Shown one piece after another: positions 56,500-64,000 of a DNA stretch of 64,000 nt (positions within the stretch are counted from its first letter, which is position 1; each line of letters begins with the position of its first letter). The notes beneath the pieces are model-generated. The model was not told the origin of the DNA, searched no databases, and saw only the letters and a program-made list of their open reading frames with translations. The stretch is from Entomortierella parvispora (taxonomy: Eukaryota; Mortierellomycota; Mortierellomycetes; Mortierellales; Mortierellaceae). Location: the NCBI GenBank assembly GCA_963573315.1, contig OY752146.1, positions 1,798,001 to 1,862,000 on the forward strand, given 5' to 3'. The translations under genes and the position numbers were made by a program.

Positions 56500-57561
56500 C
56501 TATATCCATTTCTTCGTGCTTGCTGCAACCTCGCTCTTGATCGGTCCAGATCCAGGACTGTGCGAGCGGTTGTCGCCAGGGAAGGTCTTTTGTTTGTATC
56601 CTTTGACGTTGTAGACCTGCATCTTTTTGCTGGGCAGCTTGCCGTTTGGTTTTCCTTCAATCGTCACATCCGCACAGCTAAAAAAAAATGAATCGTGGTA
56701 GCAAAAGTCAGACATCAGGCTGGAAAAGGAGAGACTTTTTCTCTTGATAGAGGCCTGGTAAAAACATGTAAAAACGTGTTTTGCCTTACTTGTGATAGTA
56801 TTGTGGCACCAAGGCCGAAGTCCAGCTCCAAGAGAACAGACATTGACCTACAAATAACAAAGGCATGGTTTGCATCAAAACACGGATCGCAGGTTTTGGC
56901 GTTTTTTTTTTTTTAGCCGTGTCACATCTGCATGTTATTTATGAAACTTTTTCCGTGGTCTTTTCTTACCTGATTCCTTGCAAGAAGGAACGTTGTCGGG
57001 GATTCTCACAGGCCATCTGTACAGAACGTCAGGACAAGTCTTTGTGTACGTCGCAATGACATGGAATGATTTGCCTCCATCATAACTCAACGAGAACTCG
57101 CACAGTCCGCCGCCATGACGGGCCTCACTGTATGATTTCTTTGGCAGCTCCGTGATATGTTCGCTATACGTCATATCAGAGGTCCAGAAGCGAACTGGGA
57201 TGATGTCGCCAGCCTTCATCGCTGAGAGGGGATCATTGCAAAAGGTGATATATTTGGAACAAAGGGGCGTTGGAACTGGTTAGTAAAGAGCCCTCGGTGC
57301 TCAAAACCCCAACAACGCCACCTCCTTCGAGAGCCAACCGGGATGAAACTTACGTGTAACTTTTCCCTTCTTGTATCCACCACAAGGGAACTTGAAGCCT
57401 TCGTAGCCAATGAACGTATGGATCTTCCAGTCAAACTGAGGAGTTCCCCAACCACCACGAGGAGGTGGGAACAACATGGCCATGTGGGCTTCTGTCAACT
57501 GAACGGTGGACATCAAGACCAAGATCGCTAGTGTCAGGCATTGAAGCCATGTGGAGAACAT
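56500..57561 (-). CDS. Secreted LPMO-like protein, second type
   Basis: Four exons (57561-57354, 57221-56970, 56847-56790, 56677-56500) give 231 aa. A signal peptide (MFSTWLQCLTLAILVLMSTV then QLTEA) precedes HMAMLFPPPRGG with His at the predicted mature N-terminus, as copper LPMOs require. FPCGGYKKGKVT, a conserved RHGGGLCEFSLSYDGGKSF (candidate second copper His) and CLFSWSW follow. The pattern resembles AA11-like fungal enzymes and is of a different type from the 47.5-kb protein. The Ser/Lys-rich C-terminal 60 residues are not part of the fold. The likely substrate is chitin or another cell-wall polymer, by inference. Confidence 0.85.
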
Positions 57562-58764
57562 TATGTGAAGAAAGAAGGGGGGATTATCTTGCAGTCGGGC
57601 GTTGTGGTGACAAAACGTGTTGTTTTGTTTGTTCTTATGCCGGAGAGGTGTGGGCGAAGCTTTCGAAGGAAAACAGAATTGGAATGAAGGTAGGTTGCAA
57701 GGTAGGTTATCAGAAAACCGACAACCAGGTCAGAGATGGGGCGGAAGTGAAAAAGGTGAAGAGGAGAAATAAAAGATAGGCGAACAGTTGAAGAGCTTTA
57801 TAGACGTACTGCCCCTTGTTTTCATATTGGGTCCCATTGTATGCCTTGCATGGCGGCAAGAAGAGATTAAGATGGCATCCAGGACTCCAAGATCCAGATA
57901 TATCCAGGATGATAGCGAACAACTTGCTCTTGATGTGTGAGGACCATCCCTGACTCCTTGCTCATCACCCCCGTCCCTCGGCCCTCTGTCATTCTCTCAA
58001 CACCTTCTTTTCTCTTTTAAACCAGCGCTCACCATCCCACGCGCATGACCACGTCCCTCATATTCTTCCTAGTGCCCTCCCTTCTTCACTGGTCTCTCCA
58101 ATAATCCACCAAAGAAATATAGAACAGTCCCAGCCTCCTTTAAAAAAAACGTCTCTAGCTTTACTGACTCGGCACCAAACAAAGATTGAGGAGAAGGAAG
58201 ACAAAAGCCAAACAGGAGTAAAGAGAGAGCGAGAGAGACGGCAGCTTCCGTTGACGCGAGGCGAATGCCATCCAATCGTTTTTGCCATCAGAATCTCTTG
58301 GAATTTGGAGGAGAGCTTTTCTCTAGTTCCTCCTCTCTTTCGTCCACTGCAAAGAGGTCAATAAAGTTGAGGGGTGGAGCCTTGCTGAACCTCACGGACC
58401 TACGAATAAACGTTGCCCTGTTTACGGGTAGTGACCGCATGGCGCAGAGAGCATCGGCACGCTACAGAACATGCACATGTAAGTCGTGAATGAACAGAGC
58501 GTGGTTCAAGCAGATGGGTTCAAGTTCTCGGGTACAGGAGAAAGTAGAGCCACTTCCTTCATGGATAGGTGGGCAATATCCAGCTGAGTTCAGGATGGTA
58601 ACCACTGCTTTCGTACGTGTCTTGCCTCTTCGTGCGAGAAAGAAGGGAACCGAAGCCTGCCAAATGTTCAGCGTTTTTTATTACGATTACGATATTGCTA
58701 TTTACATTTTATCACAGAGACATTCTGCGATTTGTTCTCATTTCATGTAGGAAACTTCTCTTAA
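57562..58764. other. Stretch without a supportable gene
   Basis: Only short frames (60-86 codons) occur on both strands, none with a recognisable domain, good start context or splice pattern. It contains the LPMO-like promoter and the aquaporin 3' flank. Confidence 0.6.
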
Positions 58765-60020
58765 TTAGTAGTGAGCAGCAGGGGCGGAAGCGGTGGTCGT
58801 GGTCGTGGTCGTGCCATTAGGTCCACGGTTGACATACGTATTACCAACATTGGTGTTACCAAAATTGGGGTTGTTGTTGTACTGGTCATTGTAGTTGACG
58901 TGGTTGCTATCGTTGGTGTAGGTCACGTTATGGCCTCCATTGATAGCTGCCTGGGCTCGCTGGTACTGGGCTTCGTTCTCGGCATCAATACCGGCACTGT
59001 GGTGATCATAGTCCAAAAAGCGGAAGAGGATATGTAAACCAGCGGCCAAGATAGCACCGCAGAGAGGTCTATGCAAGAGAGATAGATTATTGTGTGAGTT
59101 TTTTTTTTTTTTTTTTGATCGCGCGTTGTCGAAACGCGGTCAATTGACAGATCAGTTGTTGCACAAAGTGAGAGAAAGCAAAGCCAATGCTAGCAAAACC
59201 ATACCCGAACCAGTAGATCCAATGTTCAGGCGCGAAGCTACGAGCGCCGATCGAGGTGGCAAAGGTACGAGCGGGGTTGATTGAGGCGTTAGTGTAGGGG
59301 GCGGCAAACAAATGGCAAGAGAAAATGGTCAAACCGTAGGGGAGGGCAGACATAAAGGTCGAACGGTTCTTCTCATGGACGACCATGTGGTACACGAAGC
59401 AGAGGATGGTGGTCAAAAAGAACTCGAGGAAGAAGCCACGGGCGATGCTCTCGCCGTTCATCTGTCAACAAAAAAAATGAGTCGAAGAGAAAAGTCAGCT
59501 CTTTCTGTTGGTCTTTGGACGTTTTGAGTGATGATGACGAATCTTTAACAAAACTTACAAGCGAGTTGACTTGACCGATGCGCTCGGTCGAGGGGGTGGT
59601 TCCGCGGGCCAATGCAACTCCGAGCATGCCGCCCAGGAGCTGGGAGATGAAGTAGAGGATAGCCTTGGGGACGGAAATGTGTCCAGTGATCAAAGAGGAG
59701 AAGGTCACGGCAGGGTTGAAGTGAGCGCCCGAGATACGGAAAAAGGCCCAGGCGGTGACCAAGAGACCGAAACCGAACGCAAAAGCCCTGCCCAAGACAC
59801 TTTGGTGACGCGTAGAGATAGAAAAAGGATTTCGTATGAGCATGCCAAATCTGTTGTCGAGATTCTCTTTGTGAATTGAAAAAGAAAAAGAAAAAACTTA
59901 CGCTCCGAAGGGGGCTCCGCGTTGAACAGCGTCGGCGCCTCCAACAGCGAGGTACAAGTACATGGCGGTACCGAGAAACTCGCCAAAACTCTGGATAGCC
60001 CAGCCTTTAGCATTCGACAT
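58765..60020 (-). CDS. Aquaporin (MIP family)
   Basis: Four exons (60020-59902, 59787-59559, 59461-59205, 59068-58765) give 302 aa. Six hydrophobic segments and two half-helices with NPA boxes are visible: HFNPAVTFSSLITG in exon 2 and INPARTFATSIGA in exon 3. The Arg directly after the second NPA (NPAR) is the selectivity-filter residue of water channels. The short loops favour a water aquaporin over a glycerol facilitator. After segment 6 the tail is hydrophilic, Asn/Tyr-rich (NYNDQYNNNPNFGNTN) and Thr-rich, which is unusual for the family and probably cytosolic. Divergent from LSM4. Confidence 0.95.
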
Positions 60021-60384
60021 GATGGCAGTAAGTGTGCAAGAAAAGTTGTGAGTGAGAGTAGGTGGTTAGAGAGACTCAATGGATGAGAGGGATGGAATGA
60101 AAGAACAAAAAAAAAAGTGAAAAGAGGAAAAGAGAGACCGAGAACTGAGGCCCAGTTTTGTAGGGTTTCGGTGCAGTCGCGGTGATAAACGCGTCGGACA
60201 ATGGTGCATGAACAAACTGTCTCTTGTCTTTTTTTTTTTTTTCACTGTGTCTCGGAGGATTGGTGGCAATTCAGAGACATTGTTTTCTGGAGGAGATCTG
60301 CCGAAGAGTTTTCTTCGTTGGTGCAAGATCGGATCTGTTGCAGCGGAACACAGCCAGAGACAAAAAAATTTAGACGAGACGCGC

Positions 60385-60408
60385 CATCACGTCACGTGCA
60401 CGTAGCAG
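60385..60408. promoter_or_regulatory. Cluster of ACGT-core elements between aquaporin and LSM4
   Basis: The sequence ATCACGTCACGTGCACGTAG packs three ACGT cores, including one CACGTG E-box-type palindrome, into about 20 bases within the shared promoter. It is 365 bp from the aquaporin start and 160 bp from LSM4. bZIP or bHLH factors bind such cores in fungi; which factor acts here cannot be told. Confidence 0.5.
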
Positions 60409-60545
60409 CCGCACCAATAGCGCCTTCTCCGACGTGTCCAGCTCGCCCTGTGCTGGGTGGGCATCTGGCATCTCCCTGGGTTGCTCGCATCTCCTCCATT
60501 CGCCCTATCTGCTCTTGGACCACCCACCCCATAGAGACTCACATC

Positions 60546-61822
60546 ATGGTAAATCTGCACCAGTGGTGGCCAGGACCAGCAATGCCATCAAGGCCTCTTC
60601 TCTCCAAGAAATGTCACGATGAACAGTGTGCAGAGTCGACTCGGAGCCAACCTCATTAACCGCCGTTTTCTTTGCTTCTCACTTGACTGTAATAGTTGCC
60701 TCTATCATTGCTCACCACATCGCAGACGCACCCAATAGTAAGGACCAGCAATTCGCAACGAGGAGACGGGCAGATCTATCATACAACCCACCGATCGCCT
60801 GTGATTGAATGCAGAAGGAGACGTCAGATGGATCGTATTCATGCAGGAGAAAGGAGGAACAAAGAATGCATCAAAACTCACGTCTCAACTTTCGCGCCCT
60901 TTTCTAAAAAAAATAGTTGGTGGAGTTGAAGAATGGAGAGACATTCAACGGTCATTTGGTCAATTGCGACAACTGGATGAACTTGACTTTGCGCGAGGTT
61001 ATTCAAACCTCTTCGGTAAGAACCAGTTACAGGAACCTAGAGTGTTTGATCACTAGCCGGAGAACAGGACCAGACGGCCAGTCCAGGGATTATCGCAAAG
61101 AAAATCATCCAGGAGTGAACAGGATTCATGAACGGGCACGACTTGCAGTTTGGGACCGCAACGTTGTTTGCAGAATGGGTTTGATAAATGGATGATGGAG
61201 CGAAACACAACGATCGGCTTACTCGAGGCCAGTAGGATGCTCGATCTGGTCCAGAAAATGGATCAATCAGACAGAATTTGTTGCAGGACGTGGACTCTGG
61301 AGAATTCATCGTGCTGCGATGTCGAGACGAGTTTTTCGCTCTCTAATTCCCCCAATCTCTTTTTTATTGTTGGCGATGTGTAGGATGGAGATCGTTTCTG
61401 GCGTTTGACGGAGTGCTACATCAGAGGCAACACTGTAAGTCTCGTTGTACTGTGTATTCTAACTATGGGGCAATGTAGACATGGTTTTTGATACCAACAT
61501 ACTCAACTCGCATTCATTTCCTCTTCTCGGGTAGATTAAATACCTCCGTGTACCAGACGAAATTATTGATATGGTCAAGGAAGATGCCGCAAAGCAAAGA
61601 GTCCAGGCCGGAGCACGAAGCAATCGCGGAGGATCAGGCAATGGAAATGAACGTGGAGGACATCACGGAGGTGATCGTGGTGGTCGTGGTGGCGGTCGTG
61701 GTGGTCGTGGTGATTTCAACAAATCGGGCGGCCGAGGAGGATATAATAACAGCGGAGGCGACCGTGGGGGACGTGGCGGCGGCATGCGAGGCGGACGTGG
61801 TCGGGGTCAGAGCCAGCCATAA
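60546..61822 (+). CDS. LSM4: U6 snRNA-associated Sm-like protein LSm4
   Basis: Five exons: 60546-60548 (ATG only), 60696-60737, 60917-61015, 61384-61434 and 61535-61822, giving 160 aa. The joined protein reads [29 protein letters not shown] and continues through [30 protein letters not shown] and [14 protein letters not shown]. It matches LSm4 almost residue by residue, with both Sm motifs, and ends in an RGG-rich tail ([13 protein letters not shown]). LSm4 is in the LSm2-8 ring on U6 snRNA and the LSm1-7 ring in mRNA decay; the RGG tail is a P-body and methylation feature. The ATG-only first exon is needed to give the conserved MLPLSLL start. Intron 3 (368 nt) is long for this genome. Confidence 0.96.
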
Positions 61823-62045
61823 GACTTTTGCTGGAAGGTACTTGACTAGCTGCCACCTAAACCAAAAGATGCCCAAAGGAAAAACCACATCATGAGAAGA
61901 AAGCTCGAAAAGAAAAAAAAGTGCTTTCTCGATGTTTTTTTCATGTACAAAACTCAAAAAAACCTCTTCCTCTTCGCCCAAATAAAACAAAAAACAAACA
62001 GAAGTTGACAGTATTAATAAGTGCCTTTTGCTTTGGTAGACACAT

Positions 62046-63317
62046 TTATGATTTCCATATCTTCCAGATACATAGATTGGACTTTCTGAACTTTGGATCC
62101 AACTCGACAGCGTCTTCATCCTTTTCGTCGACTCTATCTAGGGCCACCTTCTTACGTTGCAAACCCAGACGATCCAAAGAACCAAACAGCAGCTCATCAC
62201 TCCTTGTCGATCGGAATTGATAAGCCAACAGCAGGATGGGGGGTTTTCCATGGTGAATATCTGCTCCGGGTTGATCGCTCGGTTCTGTGGAGGGATCGTC
62301 CATGTCGCTCCTGTCCACTACGCTGTCGCGCCTTAGGGTAGGGATCTGCATCCAATCTGCAATAGTGTCAACAAGAGACGGGACCAAAAAGTCCACCCAG
62401 ATCACGTCCGATGCCAGCAAGTAATCGAATGAGCTTGATGGGGGGAGCAAGTCTTCACGAATATGTCGAATAGACTCAAAGCGGTCCGTCCAATCCAAGG
62501 ATGTGACCTTGACCTGAGGAGCCTGAAATCCGTTCAACTGCGCTCCTGCCTTCAAAGAGTTGACCGCAGAGTCCACGTCTGTTATGATCACGGTCTCTGC
62601 TCCAAGGGCAGCGGCACTAAAGGACACGATTCCCTGACCTGCACCCTGACGACACGAAAAGAACGAGGGGAGACAAGTCTGGTTAGACATGAATTGCGCT
62701 CAAGAACGGCGTGGGAAAAAAACCCCCCAAGCTTTACCAGCTCCAGAACTCGTTTCCCAGTCCAGAAATTCGACCTTTGAAGCGAGAGTGCCTCCAAGTA
62801 CTTGCTCAAAAGAATACCCTATACAAAGAGAAGGCCCATGCTATCAGTCTCTCGTACGTTTTCAATCGCTGACAGTCTTGCCATCGGTTAATTCCTTAGA
62901 CAAAGAGTAAAACGTTACGCAATCCCAGACAGAGTTGGCTGTCTTGGAAGTATGAGAAACTGCTTCCTTTGTGTCGCCATCCATCAAGAGTCCATCAGCT
63001 GGGGGTGAGTCCTTAGGAGGAAGCAAGATCCTGTGGCCACGGATATAGAACGGTTCCCCTGAAGAAGAGGACCGAGAAAGAGACTCGTCCTGCCTGTCTC
63101 TGGTTGGGGGAGCAAAATCAAACCCCGAGAACTTGGGTCCTTCTATCATCAACATGGTCATTGTCGTTTCTGGTGTTGAAGTTGCGGTCTCTGCTTCCAC
63201 TGCTGTTACGGGATATGAGGTGTAAGGCACAGTCGTGGTTTTGAAAGTGTTTATCCAGTTGGTGCAATGGTCGACGTTGGTTTCGCTCGTGTGACTGCTG
63301 TGGATATGGCCCATCAT
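62046..63317 (-). CDS. METTL21-like protein methyltransferase
   Basis: Three exons (63317-62919, 62818-62738, 62645-62046) give 359 aa. The class I SAM fold has motif I split by the intron (VLELG|AGQGIVSFSA), then ETVIITDVDSAV, and a post-I DYLLASDVIWVDFLVPSLVD. WDCGILLSKYLE precedes motif I, as in the lysine methyltransferase family 16/METTL21 group. An N-terminal extension of about 100 residues is Thr/Ser-rich. The substrate is not predictable; relatives modify lysine in chaperones and translation factors. The two adjacent ATGs at 63317/63314 are equivalent. Confidence 0.88.
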
Positions 63318-63796
63318 GCTTTTTTGGGAAAGGGAGGGAAAGAAGAGAAATGTAGCTCAAGGGAAGGAGCCGAGAACCTGGGAAGAGAGGAACGGAGGAA
63401 CGTGCAGTAGCCTAACTTGATTCAGTTGCCTTTCTATACACTTTTTTTTCTTTAATAGACAGTAGTAGTGTCGATTACAATTATTATCGGATGAGGGGTT
63501 GCGATATTTACAAATAAAAAAAAGAGGAAAGAGGCGACCATCTAAAGCTCCCCATCACAGGATGGACGAGCTCTCGGGGGTCACCGTTTCTTTCTTCTTT
63601 TTTTTTGGCAACACCTTCAATTGAGAAGGAGAGGAAGAGTGCGAGACATTAATTCTATCTATATAAAGGAGAGGAGAGAAAGAGGGATTTGCTATATACA
63701 AAAATACGGCGAGGAAAAAAATTGATAGAATTCTCGCGACTGAACAAATGAATAGACACGCGTCGTGAGCGTGTATCCATTGCGGGAAAAGGGTAA
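63318..63796. other. Stretch without a supportable gene
   Basis: Intergenic A/T-rich DNA holding the 3' flank of the partial gene and the METTL21-like promoter. A 106-codon frame on the minus strand (63555-63875) has no recognised domain and overlaps the neighbouring gene's 3' end. Confidence 0.6.
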
Positions 63797-64000
63797 TTAA
63801 CCCTGAGGGGTCAAGGCAGAGCGACCTTCTCCAAGGGAGAACGAGGCTTGGTATTGACTGTCCCACTCCTGACATTGTTGACTGAGAGCAGGAGGGCTCA
63901 ACATAAAGTCGGCCATCGAGGCGGTCTCGGGGATGGCAGAGGACATGCTCGACACATTAAAGCCACTAATCATGGGGGAGGTGTCGATCTCCTTCTTCAC
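63797..64000 (-). CDS. 3' end of a gene continuing beyond the window
   Basis: An open minus-strand frame runs from the window edge to a stop at 63797-63799. The 67 visible residues (ending GEGRSALTPQG) are Ser/Met-rich and look like a disordered C-terminal tail. No domain is recognised and the rest of the gene is not in view. Confidence 0.5.
   Translation of the reverse strand: MKKEIDTSPMISGFNVSSMSSAIPETASMADFMLSPPALSQQCQEWDSQYQASFSLGEGRSALTPQG

Noticed and set aside
59090-59284. Plus-strand frames over the aquaporin intron/exon
   Set aside because: Antisense to exon 3 with NPA motif; no independent support.

Overview
The window is nuclear DNA of an intron-rich, early-diverging fungus, most likely Mortierellomycota (Mortierellales). 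Most introns are 50-110 nt with GTAAGT-like donors, CTAAC/CTGAC branch sites and a close CAG/TAG acceptor. Many small housekeeping genes lie close together on both strands, next to tandem F-box/LRR paralogs, a NACHT NTPase and a broken PD-(D/E)XK effector-like gene, gene types that expand in this lineage. The phylum assignment is inferred from gene style; no marker phylogeny was possible.

Layout. 1-6.4 kb is an accessory, repeat-rich stretch: a 293-bp tandem repeat (340-1107), a frameshifted PD-(D/E)XK gene (1564-2788), a decayed copy of the SEY1 3' end (3196-3470) and a 95-bp tandem repeat (4583-5300). On the minus strand every 95-bp unit is a complete small intron followed by three bases. 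6.4-26.6 kb is mostly housekeeping: SEY1 (ER fusion GTPase), a GPI-type copper superoxide dismutase, a Myb/SANT protein, a CsbD-like stress protein, complex I subunit NDUFA2, DNA polymerase delta POL3 (15 exons), a TRAPPC2L-like TRAPP subunit and a PX-domain protein of the yeast YPR097W/Lec1 type.

26.7-35.7 kb is a second accessory block: three tandem F-box/LRR paralogs on the minus strand, two of them interrupted by a single in-frame stop, then a NACHT protein cut off just after its NTPase core. 35.8-64 kb is again mostly ordinary: a giant RAD54L2/ARIP4-type SNF2 ATPase (18 exons, about 2389 aa), a FYVE protein, FKBP12, two copper LPMO-like secreted proteins, a large disordered protein, P5C reductase, an amino-acid permease, mitochondrial enoyl-CoA isomerase, an aquaporin, LSM4, a METTL21-like methyltransferase and the 3' end of one more gene.

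There are no operons. Several pairs are divergent and share short promoters: NDUFA2/POL3, FKBP12/LPMO, the disordered protein/P5C reductase, and aquaporin/LSM4. Exon models were built by hand from splice signals and checked for continuous reading frame. No tRNA, rRNA, CRISPR array or complete transposon was recognised. The strongest lead is the intron-like 95-bp array. Other unusual splice structures are a 3-nt ATG-only coding exon in LSM4, a 7-nt initial coding exon in the PX gene, an 11-nt internal exon in FKBP12 and a GC-AG intron in the TRAPP gene.
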